A DNA stretch of 64,000 nucleotides from Neovahlkampfia damariscottae (lineage: Eukaryota > Heterolobosea > Selenaionea > Neovahlkampfiida > Neovahlkampfiidae), in assembly GCA_016618085.1 (NCBI GenBank), contig JABLTG010000083.1, positions 21,770 to 85,769 of the forward strand, read 5' to 3'. The notes under the pieces are model-generated. The model was not told the origin of the DNA, did no database searches, and worked only from the letters and a program-made list of their open reading frames with translations. Every line of letters begins with the position of its first letter. Positions within the stretch are counted from its first letter, which is position 1. The translations under genes were made by a program, and so were the position numbers. Shown here in pieces: positions 23,113 through 34,619 of the stretch.

Positions 23113-24672
23113 TTATTGTATTGTTTTTTTTGGTGATGATGCATCAGTATCTGAATCTAAACTTGAATCTGAATCTGAATCTTCTGAGCTTGAATCTGAG
23201 CTTGAATCTGAGCTTGAATCTGAGCTTGAATCTGAGCTTGAATCATCTGAGCTTGAACCGAAAGAGAATGTATTCGACGAATTATATTTTGGTGCACTGT
23301 TGTCAAACGATTTGTTTTGGTTGTACCCTTTTTCAAATAATTTTGATTTTTTCTTCGCTCCCTCTTGTTGTGGCAATTTTCTTTTTCTAAATGAATAATG
23401 TGATTCCACATTACTTTTAACTGATCTAAGAAAACTGTCATCTTGTGAATCATTGAAATCATCCAATTCATTCATTTCTCCTTCATCAAACATTTGACTA
23501 TCTAAAGGTGCCTCATCTGATCTCAATATTGGATCCAAAATATTATGATAATCTTCTTTTGTAATTGCTGAATTTTTCACAAAATTTTCTCTTAACATTT
23601 TAATAATTTCATTTTTCCCAGCTACTTTCTCAATATATTTCTGGAGAATTGATTTTTGAACATCCAATGGAGCCATCATGCATAATTCTTTTTGCATTTT
23701 TCTGAAATTAGTTTTATAATTCTTTAAATAGTCATAAAAAGTTTGAAGAAAACAAGGAGCAGAAATATGATTTCTAATCAATCCTATCAATGAGTGGGAC
23801 AAGAATACTTTTTCATAATTGAATCCACTAAAAAATAGTGAATTTCAAATTCAATATTCATACTATTTCATGAATAAGAATTTCAATTTTAATTCTCTTT
23901 TGTTCATTTCTAATATATTTGTATCGATTTCTGATTCAATATTTGACACATCTGGATGTTGAGATTTGGTGAATCTTTCAAGAACAAACCCATCATTTTC
24001 TTTCAATTTTTCTTCTATATTATCTTCAATTTTATCTTCTTCTTTTAGTTTGAAGTCCATTTGATTTAGTTTTTTCTTTATTTTTTCTAATTTTTTATTT
24101 CGTATTTCTTCTCGATTTGGCAATAAATCTAATTCAACTTTCCAAAATATACCATTGATATTGTTGATTTTTGAAAGGTCTTTGGGTTCATTATTAATTT
24201 TTTTGCCTTACCCTTTGTACGTATGAAATAATCACATTTTTCCAAACTACTTTGTGAAATGAAATCTTCAAAAGCACAACGATCACAGAAAGAAGTCATG
24301 AAAGAATCATATTGTTGACGGTAATCCGTTTTCAAACATGAAATGCATTTTTTTGACTGAGCCATTGAACAAATTGAAATAACTTCTAAAGTTGAAAAAA
24401 GTTGTGATAGCACTATTTAGAAATCAGTACACGAAAATTATGTATTTACTGCTTGGTTTTAATCTCTTTGTTGATTCAAAATTGTTTTTCATACTTTCAA
24501 GGTGTTCTTTTGACAACAAAATACTTTGAAAAAGTATAAAAAAAAAGGGAGGTTACTTGTTGAGGTCTTTGTTTACAGATATACATCTGAAAGAGTATTT
24601 TGGTTCCAAGAAGTAAAATATTTCTTGAATTACCTCTGGACTTAAATCTAACAAGCTCAGTTCTTGGTTCAT
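23113..24672 (-). CDS. F-box plus Cys4 zinc-finger protein with Ser/Asp-rich tail (paralogue 1)
   Basis: Five exons (introns of 32-37 nt) give about 473 residues. The order is: an F-box (LSPEVIQEIFYFLEP, residues about 8-40); a linker; a Cys4 finger CISC-x18-CDRC followed by KCDYFIRTKDL and a W-x-ELDLLP motif; a charged helical region ending MKYGFNYEKVFL; an acidic domain; a nuclear-type basic stretch (RKRKLPQQ, AKKKSK); and a long SSDSSSDSSS tail. F-boxes recruit targets to SCF ubiquitin ligases through Skp1. Finger and following motif look like the XPA zinc-finger/C-domain arrangement; that is a tentative reading. The gene at 24757-26056 is a tandem copy in the same orientation. Exon joins rest on splice sites plus agreement with the copy. 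Confidence 0.75.
23157..23262. repeat. 12-base coding repeat (Ser/Asp tail)
   Basis: About five tandem copies of GAGCTTGAATCT (plus-strand reading), some shortened, encode the SSDSSSDS tail of the F-box protein. Plus-strand open frames rich in Leu/Asn here are shadows of this repeat. Such a repeat is prone to length change. Confidence 0.85.
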
Positions 24673-24756
24673 TTTTTTTTTGAAGACTGAAAATGATTGG
24701 GCAACAAGAAACAGTGATTTATGGAATTTTTTTGGTTTCAAAAAAACTTGAAAAGT

Positions 24757-26056
24757 TTATTCTTCAGAATCTTCAGAGTCTTCAATTTTTCTTCGTTTTT
24801 CAGTTTTTTCATTTTCTTGGGATAATTTTCTTTTTCTCAATGAATAAGCTGATTCAACTTTAATGTCAACATTGGTATGAAAATCTTGATCATCTTTATC
24901 TTCAAAATCTTCCATTTCATCATCTGAAATGTCATCATTAAAAGGAACATCAGACATAAAAATAGGATCAATCATACAATGAAAGTCATTATCTCTTAAG
25001 TTTTTAACAGCAAGCAAACACATTTCTTTCAAATTTCCTGCGATTGAATCAATGTACTTGTGAAGAAATTCTTTTTGAGCATCCGAAGAAGCAGTTGAAA
25101 TCATTTTTTTCTTCGTCTTTTTGGAATGATGATTTGAATATACTTCAATAAATTTACCTACTTTATCCAGCACGAAAGTTGAAGAATACTCATACTTGAT
25201 GCAATCTTCAATATTGAAAGACAGTGGTAGTTTATCATAATTAAATCCACTTTTGGAAAAAAGTCAAAACAGATGAAAATAGTACTATTTCAAAAATAAC
25301 TTTTTCAGATTCATTTCTCTTTCGTGCATTTTCAATGCTTCAGGATCAATTTCTGATTTAATTTTTGAAGCATTTGGAAAAATAGTTCTTGTGTATCTCC
25401 CAAGAATAAATTCATCTTCATCTACTTTTTTTTCTTTAATATCAACTTGTGCTTGGAATTGAAAATTGCTTTTTATTCTGTGCAACTTCTTTTTGATTTG
25501 TTGAATTTTTTTGATTTTTCTAGTTTCGGAATTTGGAAGTAAATCTAATTCTTCTTTCCAACAGTATGATCCAAAGTGACTTATTTCAAATAAATCTTTT
25601 TCGTCAATGAAATAATCAAACTTTTCCAAATCTGCAAGTAAAATAAGATTTGACGAACTAGATCGACATTTAAAACAAAAAAATGGATGCCAAAAAAGTT
25701 TCGTAGATGATGGATAATCATTTTTGAACCCTTTGAAACACCCCACACATTTTTTTGAGTGAGCCAAAGAACAAGTTTGGATTTTTTTTTTTAAAGGTAG
25801 TTTTGGATGGAGTGCTGAAGAATAAAAATTTGATTCAATTTACCCTTTGGAATGATTTTTTCATTTTTTGTGTCTAATATATTTTTCAATGATTCAAAAA
25901 ATTCTTCTGAATTCAAAATTCTTTTTTTTTTTTTTAAAATAAAAAAGAATACTGTTGGAGTTCTTTGTTTACTCTTTGACAAAGGAATGTATATTCAGCT
26001 GGAAGAAATTGAAATATTTCATAAATTAGGTCAGAGTATAAATCCATCAACAACAT
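24757..26056 (-). CDS. F-box plus Cys4 zinc-finger protein (paralogue 2)
   Basis: About 400 residues in four exons, a tandem head-to-tail copy of the gene at 23113-24672. A short F-box (DLIYEIFQFLPAEY) opens the protein. A linker exon and the Cys4 finger CVGC...CFKC follow, then KFDYFIDEKDLF, WKEELDLLP, a helical region ending LKKLFLKYGFNYDKL, and an acidic C-terminus with SAYSLRKRKL. It lacks the Ser/Asp repeat tail and lacks one intron (before the W-x-ELDLLP motif). Zinc ligands and the F-box core are kept in both, but the rest has diverged strongly, as often seen in fast-evolving F-box families. Start Met at 26054-26056; GATTGGTGAA lies about 25 bases upstream. Confidence 0.72.
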
Positions 26057-26129
26057 GTTTTTTTTTTGTAAGTTGTTTTTGATTGGTGAAAAATCGGATT
26101 GAATCAATTTAAAGCTAAAAATTTAAGTG

Positions 26130-26945
26130 GGTACAACGAATCTAATGTATACCAAAAAAATCTCCGCTGACTGAAAAGAAAGATTTAGATGATGTTAAAC
26201 ATTTATCTGATATATTAAGTAAATATTTAAAGATATCGTTTAAAAATATAACAAATTTATTAAAATTTCGAAAAGAAATATTACCATTAAACAAGTTTTC
26301 TGGATCAACCAAAGGTTGCTCATCAAACTATGTGTTCATCCATCTTATTTTTTTTGAAAATACATAAATGATTGGTTTTGAGAAAATCTGTTGTTTTGTT
26401 TTCTTTGTTAAAAAAGGTCGATTCAATTGAATTCATTGGTGGAAAATTAAAACGCCAATGCAAAATTCTCCTGTTATCCAAATCGCTATCAGCAATGAAG
26501 TTCACATTCTGATTCTAAGCTTCAAATACTACAGATATTGAGATGTATTATTTTTTCCAAATCGGGGGGTTTGCAATTTAAATTTAACTTTTTGGACATT
26601 TGTTGACCACAAAACACCCGGAAAATTTGTTGACCAACCACGTTTCTACCAAAAAAAAAAGAAAATTATTATTTTTTTTTGAAAATATTTATTGATCTGA
26701 GGTATAAGTTGGTTTGGTATTCTTCCAGTTGGTTTGAATCGGAATTGAGAGAAATTTTTTGGAAGCGTATTGTTTTTGATGATGATAAATTAGAACCAAT
26801 ATTATTTTGTAAAATTCTCATGCATTTGCTTGAGCAAAAACATTGAAACTCGTGTATTCTATTTCTCTTTGAATGAAGATTGTTTTGAAGCATTGTCTGA
26901 ACAAAGTGGTGTCAAGAAAAAAGCTGTATTGAATTTGATCACATA
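26130..26945 (+). pseudogene. Decayed coding stretch(es), origin unknown
   Basis: Between the F-box gene and the gene at 27185, short protein-like runs occur in shifting frames. Examples are a run with SPLTEKKDLDDVKHLSD near 26160 and one from about 26685 with ELREIFWKRIVFDDDK and LFCKILMHLLEQ. The second continues as ETRVFYFSLNEDCFEAL and QSGVKKKAVLNLIT if one base is dropped from an A5 run near 26845. No start codon or family is recognised. Either a relic or a gene hit by a homopolymer error. Confidence 0.3.
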
Positions 26946-27184
26946 AATTTGCCGTCATATGACCAGAAAAATTCAATTTCTTCTTTCAATAATTCAGTAA
27001 TATTTATTTATTCTTACTCTAAATTATCATTTTGCAAAACTTCTTTCAATAGAATTGGAACCTTCCAAATGTTTTTTGAAAGAATTTGAATTGGTTGGTC
27101 AATCACTAATCGAAGGTTCAAAAGACAGGTTTATAAATCTTTGATGATTGGACAACCAGATTGTCGAACAAAAAAGAAAAGAAA

Positions 27185-27863
27185 ATGCATTTATCAACTT
27201 GTTTAATCATATTATTTTTAACAATGTCAACTCAAGCTGGATACAGCACACAATTCTTCTTGCATCCAAATTGTGTGGGTGAAGCTTCAGGGTTGGGCAG
27301 AGCGAACATTCCAACAGACGGAAAATGCTATCAGAACAAATTTACTGGAAAGAATGAAAAAACATTCTGTAACTCAACACACATTGTTTCAAGAGCTTAC
27401 ACAAATTCCAATTGTACCTCATCATTCAAAGAATCATCTAGTGGTAAGGAAAAGTAATATTCATTGTTTTGTAGTTCTCGGTTGTAACAAAGGTACGTTA
27501 ACAAAATGCGAAGATACACCAGTTTGGAACGACGCTGTTAGTTTACAATACTCAACCAATTGCTCTTCCAATGCTGATATAATCGCTGAATATGCATACA
27601 GAGCAGAAAAATGCATTTCAGCTGGAGCTTTGTCATCAAAAATTACGTGTACTTCATCCACATGGAAAACAAGCACATACTTATCATCGGATTGCACTGG
27701 AAAACTCTACCAAAACAGTTCTATCCCTATACCCCCATGTACTTCTGTAGGATTCATCTCTGTAGGGTATAAATGCCTTAAAGGCGCTACTGGTGGCACT
27801 GGGACAACTGTTCTATCTTTCTCGATAATTATTGTTTCACTTTTATTCAATTTGGTCCTATAA
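27185..27863 (+). CDS. Cys-rich GPI-anchored (predicted) cell-surface protein
   Basis: About 215 residues in two exons (intron about 31 nt at 27446-27476). A signal peptide (MHLSTCLIILFLTMSTQA) is followed by a Cys-rich ectodomain with about a dozen Cys and many N-x-S/T sites (CNST, NCTSS, NCSS). The C-terminus is small residues (GATGGTGTT) followed by a hydrophobic run to the last residue, the pattern of a GPI-attachment signal. In the ectodomain a C-x-n-CTSS-type unit appears at least twice, suggesting a repeated domain. No family recognised. A surface coat or adhesion role is only inferred from the topology. GATTGGACAACC lies about 30 bases upstream, as in the gene at 7885. Confidence 0.78.
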
Positions 27864-27962
27864 TAAAGCTATTAAATACAAAAGTCAAATTTTGCTCGTC
27901 TTGTTTCTGGTTTTGGACATTCTATTTTGAACTAAAACAGCTTCACATTCTATCAAAATTCT

Positions 27963-28919
27963 TCAGCTCATCTTTGGGATTGTTTCATTTTCTACATATT
28001 TTGCACAAAGATTTATTTCTTTTTCTTTTTGTTTCTTTAATTTTTCTTTTTCTAATTTTTCAACTTTTGCTCTTTTTTCTGCATTCCTTTTCTCTTTTTC
28101 TTCTTTTTGTTTTTTTTCAATTTCTTTGAATCTTTCTATCTTTTCTTCTTCTGTTAAATTTTTGAATTTCTTTTTTTTTAATTGATGAGTATGTACATGT
28201 ATTTCATCTTCTTCAACTAAATCATTCATTTTATCAAATGCTTCAACTCTGATGTAATAACCAGTATCTGGTTTGGTTTCTTTAATACTACAAGAAGTTT
28301 CTTTTCCTTCATAAACTAATTCTTCTTCATCATTTATTTCACATTCAAGATAAACTCTATAATGATGATAACCTGTTTTCCAAGTGATGTCAAATGAAAC
28401 AGCAGATAAATTTGGTGTTTTAATTTTTAATACATTTTCGTCTTCATAATAATAGTCATCATCATAATCATCATAAAAATGCTGATGATGGTGAAAACCA
28501 CCTCCTCCAAAGCCGCCAAAACCACCAAACCCAAAATCATCATCATCATCATCAAAGAATCCATGACCCATTTTTTGTTTCATCATTTCTTGGAAGAACA
28601 TCATTTTGATAAAATCATTAAAACCACCTCCACCTCCAAATTCAAATGGAAAATTAAAATCGTCATCTTCATCAAAGTCTTGTTGTTTATCCTTTTGTTT
28701 CTTAAAATTTTAATTTTACGATAGTTTTACGTTGGAAAGTATTTCATAAGCGTCTGAAATTTCTTGAAATTTTTTCGTAGCTTCTTCTTTGTTTTCAGGG
28801 TTCAAATCTGGGTGATATTCTCTTGCCAATTTATAATAAGTCTTTTTTATTTCTTCTTGTGTTGCTGTAGTTTCGATTCCAAGAATACAACAGAGTTCAG
28901 TTTTTCTCTTCGTGTTCAT
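27963..28919 (-). CDS. J-domain (Hsp40) protein with FN3-like domain
   Basis: About 309 residues in two exons (intron about 28 nt near 28703-28730). The J domain (about 8-70) has [22 protein letters not shown] (the HPD motif that stimulates Hsp70) and [11 protein letters not shown] Gly/Phe-rich and His/Asp-rich linker follows, then a fibronectin-III-like domain (about 150-235; [27 protein letters not shown]), then a Lys/Glu-rich coiled coil. J domain plus FN3 is not a standard co-chaperone layout; the FN3 part may bind clients. No signal peptide, so cytosolic or nuclear. The ATG at 28917-28919 was chosen; the reading frame upstream lacks ATG. ACCAATC lies about 22 bases upstream. Confidence 0.85.
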
Positions 28920-29264
28920 CCCTGTGACTGAAGTAACCAATCATTTCACACAAAATTCCTTTCATTCTTAACGCTTTTTTTTCACTGCAGTTTATCTCCA
29001 ATTTGGTTTGAAAAATTGAACGTTTTAAAAAATCCAACGTTCACCATCCAATTCAGGCAATGCATTTCCTGTTGGTCAGAAATACGATCATTCATTGGTT
29101 TAGATCTTAGAAGGTTCAATGATTTGCAATTGGAAAAACGTGTTTTTATATTTTTTTCAAATGAAAAAGCAAAATAACTAAAAATCAAATCTAAAAAATA
29201 AAAAGGAAAATTGGACCAATAAAAATAATCTGCTAAAAGTGAAAACTACAGTTCTCAAAAACTA
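28920..29264. other. Intergenic region between divergent genes
   Basis: Divergent promoter space of 345 bases between the J-domain gene (minus) and the Myb gene (plus). ACCAATC near 28938 and GGACCAAT near 29213 face the two genes. Nothing protein-like that I can support. Confidence 0.5.
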
Positions 29265-31264
29265 ATGTCAGAGCTGGACAGTGAACTGCCTCAATCACCA
29301 ACTTCTAATCCAGACATCACCATTGAGACTTCTGAACCAATGTCTGAAGAAGATGAACCACCACAAGCGGTAACAACAATGGAGAAGAAAAATGAACGAA
29401 GGACAGGACCTGTACGTCGATCAAAAAAAGGTGGATGGACAACTGAAGAAGATTCTATCTTGACAAAAGCCGTTCAAAAATTTGGAGGAAAGAGTTGGAA
29501 GAAAATTTCTGAGTGTTTAGAAGGTAAAAGAAAAAGATTGAGATTTAAAATTTGACAGGAAGAAAAGGTGTTCAGTGCCTTCATCGTTGGCAAAAAGTTT
29601 TAAATCCTGACCTTGTAAAAGGGCCATGGACAAAAGAAGAAGTGAGAAATTTTGTGATTTTTAATTTTAAAGGATGAAAAAATTGTTAGCTTGGTTAAAA
29701 TTTATGGCGCTAAAAATTGGACTCAAATTGCTTCTAATATTGATGGAAGGATAGGTAAACAATGTAGAGAAAGGTAAAACAAAAAAAAAACTTAAAATTA
29801 TTCCATCAAAGGTGGTTCAATCATTTGTCACCTGATATAAAAAAAACTGCATGGACTGAAGAAGAAGAAGATATTCTTTTGGATCAACAAGAACTAATTG
29901 GAAACAAATGGGCTGAAATAGCAAAAATGTTACCTGGAAGAACTGACAATTCTGTAAAAAATCATTATATATCCTTAATGGGAAGAAATAAAAAATTAAA
30001 CACAAAAAGACAAAGAAAACTTTCAAGAACAACTTCTATTCAAGTTGAATCTATACAAAATAGACATCAAAGAAGTTTAAGTGATAGTATTTTTTATCAT
30101 GGTAACTACACTGACCAACCACAACCCCATGAATATTATGAAAGTACTCAAAGTGCTCCTATACAATCACCTTCTGAAGTTCAATTACAGAAACAATTTG
30201 TAAAGCAAATTAATCAACCTTTTCAACCGGACATTCAAATTACTTCACCTTCACAAAATACATTTCATTCACCAATTCAACAACATCCTGGAACTTCACC
30301 TAATACTTTACCAATTTTTCAAAAACCAAATCAATTATATGGAAATTCAAAATCACCAACTTTATTACCTTATTATGGTGCTCCAACTACCAAAGGTGAA
30401 AAACCAACGAATGCAATGCACTCAAGATCCAAATCTGTTTCAAATTCAACTGTACCTAATATCAACCATCAACAACAACTTCAACAACAACAACAACAAT
30501 TTCAACAACAATTCCAACAACAACAGTTGCAGTTTCAAGCTCAACTTCAACAACAAAAATTACAAGCAGCACAACTTCAACAACAGATTCTTCAACAACA
30601 ACAACAACTTCAACAACAGCAGAATGAAAAATCATCAACTTTAAAAGGATCAAAATTTAAACATTTACATAATTTAGAACCTCTTCATGGAAGATCTCAA
30701 AGTTTAGATTTTAGTCATCCTGATATTCCAAACCAATTAAAATCAACAAATTTTCAAGTTCAACAAACTACTGGAATTAAAAAAGAAATTTTATTTTCAC
30801 CTGATGAAATTCCTTTTGATGATAGTTTCACTTATTTTAGGAATCAAACTGAACCTTCAATTTCATCAACGAATTCAAATTCATATCATCCAAATGTGGA
30901 TAATTTGTTTAGTAATTACGATGAAGGTCTTTCAAATTTTGAAGATTTTGTTGATACAACTTTGGAAGATGCTTACAAAGAATTTAATATTGATGATGTT
31001 TTAGTTGGTGATTTAATGTTAAAAAAGGAATTGGAATTAGACGAATTGGATGAACTTGATGTTTTAGATAATGATAGTACTATTCATGATCGACCGTCAG
31101 AATTTACTTTTTGGCATAATAATTTATCTCATCCTCAACAACCTTCAACTTATCAATTCAAACAAGAAGATCAACAACAAAATCAAAAATCAAAGAATGA
31201 TTCATTTCATAAAAGAACCATCAGTTATGATGTTTCAAACAAAAATGATTTTAAATTCTTTTAA
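29265..31264 (+). CDS. Three-repeat (R1R2R3) Myb transcription factor
   Basis: Four exons with introns of 31-38 nt, about 631 residues. Three Myb/SANT repeats (about 55-210) carry the Trp triads: GGWTTEEDSIL...SWKKIS, GPWTKEEDEKIV...NWTQIA, and TAWTEEEEDILL...KWAEIAKMLPGRTDNSVKNHY. The last matches the DNA-recognition helix of animal c-Myb, so binding to AACNG-type sites is expected. The rest is low-complexity, with a long polyQ region and acidic C-terminal segments (DELDELDVL) that could activate transcription. Three-repeat Myb proteins usually act in cell-cycle or developmental gene control. The start is the first ATG; GGACCAAT lies about 50 bases upstream. Confidence 0.93.
30469..30632 (+). 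repeat. CAA-rich polyglutamine tract
   Basis: Imperfect CAACAA repeat encoding Gln runs of up to about seven, broken by Phe and Leu, inside the Myb gene. Asn-rich and Val-rich open frames in the other phases are shadows of it. Confidence 0.9.
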
Positions 31265-31388
31265 AAACTTGTATATCTAAAAAAAACACAAAATAAATTT
31301 TTTTAAATTTTTTTCCGCCAAATAAAAATTTGATTTCATTGGTTTACTTCTTCGGAAACTTCGAAAAAAAAGTTACAATTAACAAACA

Positions 31389-32721
31389 ATGACTGAAAGA
31401 ACTGAACTTGATTTCACTCAGAAAAAAACACACATATTAATTTCTGGGTATGTAAACACATTGAAAGAATCCACAGACCCTGATGAAGTTCTTCAAGTGA
31501 TTCGTGATATCAGAAATATTCTTTCCACAGGTAAAACAAACAATTGAAAATAATTTTAAGTAGAAGTACCTCCTATAAGTGATTTTATAGATCTTGGATG
31601 TGTACCTCTTTTAGTTCAGGCTTTGAAGCATTCAAATCCGAAAATTCAATTTGAAGCAGCATGGGCACTTTCAAATATTTGTTCAGGAGACACAGAAGAA
31701 ACAGAATTTATTGTTAATTCAGGTTGTATCAGTGGAATGATACAATTACTTTCCAATTCTTCAGATAATGATGCTTTAGAACAATGCATTTGGTGTCTCG
31801 GAAATATAGCTATAGACTCAATCAAATTTAGAAATGATACTTTAGAAGCAAATATAATAGATCCTTTGGTCAATATTTTACAGTCAACAAAAAAAATTTC
31901 ACTGATAAAGTGAGTGAAATTTATGTTTATTTTTAATTTTTCAAACAAGAAATGCAATTTGGTGTTTATCAAACACAGTCAAGGGAGAACCACAACCACC
32001 TTTTTATTTGGTCAAAAATGCTGTTCCTGTTTTATGTTCTTTGTTGTCAATGTCTGATCAAGATATTTTGAAAGATGCTTGTTGGAGTCTGTCAAATATC
32101 ACTGAAGTATCAAGTGGATGTGACAATGAAAAACTCACTTGTCTTATTAAAAATCTTCCTATGGATCGATTGGTTACTTTATTGTCCAATAGTCATGAGG
32201 AAATTGTTAAACCGGCTTTACGAATTGTAGGAAACATTTTAACTGGAGATGAAAGTCAAACAGATAATTTTTTATATGCCAAAGGATTACCAGTACTAGG
32301 ATCACTATTAAAACATCAAGCTAAATCCATTAGAAGAGATGCATCTTGGTCAATGTCCAACATTACTGCTGGTTCTAAGAATCATATTCAACAGGTAATT
32401 GACGCACAATTATTTCCTGTGATGATATCAATGCTTTCAAATGATGACCCTGATGTATGTTTTGAAATCACTTGGGCATTATGCAATGCAACAGCAGGAA
32501 CAAGTGAACAAATTTCTTATCTTGTTTCAATTGGAATTTTGGAGACTTTTGTGGAAATGATTTCATTGAATGACAGAAAAAAAACAGTTATTTTAGCTGT
32601 TCTCAATGTCATTTTTGAGACTGATAAGAGATTTGAAGCTGAATTCAATTCATTGGCGAAAATCAAAAATTTGGATGATGAAACAATGGAAGAAATAAAA
32701 AAATCTAAATTACAGTATTAA
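31389..32721 (+). CDS. Importin-alpha-like ARM-repeat protein without IBB domain (copy 2)
   Basis: Three exons (introns 33 nt at about 31531-31563 and about 41 nt at 31910-31950), about 419 residues. Armadillo repeats: FEAAWALSNICSG, CIWCLGNIAIDS, AIWCLSNTVKG, ACWSLSNIT, ALRIVGNILTGD, ASWSMSNITAGS, ITWALCNATAG. The Trp and Asn residues that hold nuclear localisation signals are better kept here than in the copy at 18361, so this is the more likely working cargo receptor. As there, the N-terminal importin-beta-binding segment is missing: only about 40 acidic/neutral residues precede the first repeat. ATTGGTT lies about 50 bases upstream of the ATG. Confidence 0.9.
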
Positions 32722-32780
32722 AAGAAACTGGTAAATCTTTATGTTTATTTTCTTGTTGATTGTTGTGAAATTTTTCACCA

Positions 32781-34266
32781 ATGAAATTCATTTTTGTTTT
32801 TGTTCTGTTGTTGTTCACTGGGTCAACTTTTTCTCAAATAGTCGACCACACAGTGGAATATGAACTTGAAAAAAGAAATTACATTGATGTACTTGTTCTC
32901 TTCAAAGAGCAATTAAATTTTTCAAAATTAAAAAATTTCAAAACCTCAGATGAAAAAGCAGAACATATTTTTGAAGAATTAAAAAGCATCTCAAAAGAAT
33001 CACAAAGAATTACAAAACAATATTTAACTTCAAATTCTTTCAAATTTAAAGGTTTTTATTCACCAAATTGTGTGTTAATTTATAACTTACAAAAAAAACA
33101 TTTACAAGACTTAAAAAAACAAAAAAACATTCAACTGATAACATTAGATAAAACTATCAAAATACCATTAGAAAATGATCAAAAACCAGTCAAAAAAACA
33201 AACGACAAAATTGAATGGAATATTAAATGGATTCAAGCGGATAAATTATGGGAAAAAGGTTTCAAAGGAAAAGGTATCATTGTATCAAATGCTGGTAAGA
33301 AAAATAACACATCTAACAATTAAAGACACCGGAATTAAATTTGATCATCCAGGATTGATCAATTCATATCGTGGAAATAAATCACCTGAAATAAAACATG
33401 ATTATTCATGGTATGATGCAATTCATGATAAAATAGATAGACAACCAAATGTATGTGGTTATAATCTTACCAAACCATGTGATGATTATGGTCATGGAAG
33501 TCACGTTATTGGTACAGTTGTTGGTGAAATTCCTGACAAATCATTTGGAATCGCTCCTAAAGCAAAATGGATGGGATGCAGAAACATGGATCATGGATTA
33601 GGGAAATTATCAACTTTTTTGGAATGTCTACAATATTATTTAGCACCTACTGATGTCAAAGGTAAAAATCCAAAATCTAAAAAAAGACCACATGTCATTG
33701 TGAATAGTTATGGATGCGGTACTTCCATGTGTAAAATTGAATTCTTCCATCCTGCAGTAAAAGCTTTAGTAGAAGCTGGTATTGCTGTTGTAGCATCTGC
33801 AGGGAATGATGGAAGATGTGGTGGTGTTAAGGGTGTTCCTGCAATATTTGAAGAAACAATTACAGTCGGTGCAACAAAAAGAGACTCCAATTCAATCATT
33901 TCTTTTTCAAGTAAAGGTCCAGTTGTTGCTGATAGATCAAATAGAATGAAACCAAATTTAATGGCTCCTGGTGATAACATCTTTTCATCAATTCATTGTT
34001 GTGGACTGTATTCAAGAAAACAAGGGACTTCCATGGCAGCTCCACATGTTGCAGGTGCTATTGCATTGTTATGGAATGCCTTACCTAAATTGGAAAGAAA
34101 CGTAAAATTGACAAAAGAGATTTTAGAAAAAACTGCTTTACATCAACAATCAAGAGATTGTTCAAGTTCTCAAAATAGTCCTAACAATGTTTATGGATTT
34201 GGATCCATCAATGTATTGAAAGCATATGAAATTGGTCAAAAGATTCTCCAAGAATCAAAAAAATAA
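32781..34266 (+). CDS. Secreted subtilisin-like serine protease (S8)
   Basis: About 484 residues in two exons (31-nt intron at about 33295-33325, lying right at the catalytic Asp). A signal peptide (MKFIFVFVLLLFTGSTFS) and an inhibitor_I9-like propeptide of about 115 residues precede the catalytic domain. Its triad is readable: Asp in NADTGIKFDHPG, His in YGHGSHVIGT, Ser in GTSMAAPHVAGA, with the oxyanion Asn in ASAGNDG. Cysteines scattered through the domain suggest disulfides and secretion to vacuoles or medium. Likely digestive or surface-shedding protease of a phagotroph; this role is inferred. The ATG overlaps a CCAATG sequence. Confidence 0.93.
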
Positions 34267-34619
34267 AAGCTTGTTTCTTTTCTGCCACGGGATTGCATCT
34301 CTCATTTCTTTTGAAGGTTCATTTGCAAACAGTGGTACAAACAAAATGTTGTCCAATTGTCCAAAGAAGTCTGTAAATAATTGCAATCAGATAATTTACC
34401 AGAAAATTCTTCTGTGTTTTTCCTTTATTTTCTTCATTTTTCAGATCCGCTAGGAAGGCAAACAAACAGTTGTTAGAAACAAGAAGGTAAAATTTTAAAA
34501 ATAGAAAAAAGATGAACAAAAACAAGAAAATAAAAGTATACTGGGTCTTTAAGCCACTTCATAATCAATGTGAGTGTATTGTATTATCCAATCATTTTTT
34601 TTTCCAATTTGCATCTACA
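34267..34619. other. Intergenic region
   Basis: About 350 bases between two plus-strand genes. It holds a CCAATC pentamer about 30 bases before the ATG at 34620. I see no gene or RNA in it. Confidence 0.5.

Noticed and set aside
23121-23390. Plus-strand frame with a Leu/Asn repeat
   Set aside because: It is the other strand of the Ser/Asp-encoding repeat in the F-box gene; no independent start or motif.
30339-30653. Asn-rich and Val-rich frames over the Gln repeat of the Myb gene
   Set aside because: Out-of-frame translations of CAA repeats.
34512-34619. N-terminal extension of the WD-like protein
   Set aside because: Covers the promoter-like CCAATC and non-conserved sequence; the ATG at 34620 is preferred.
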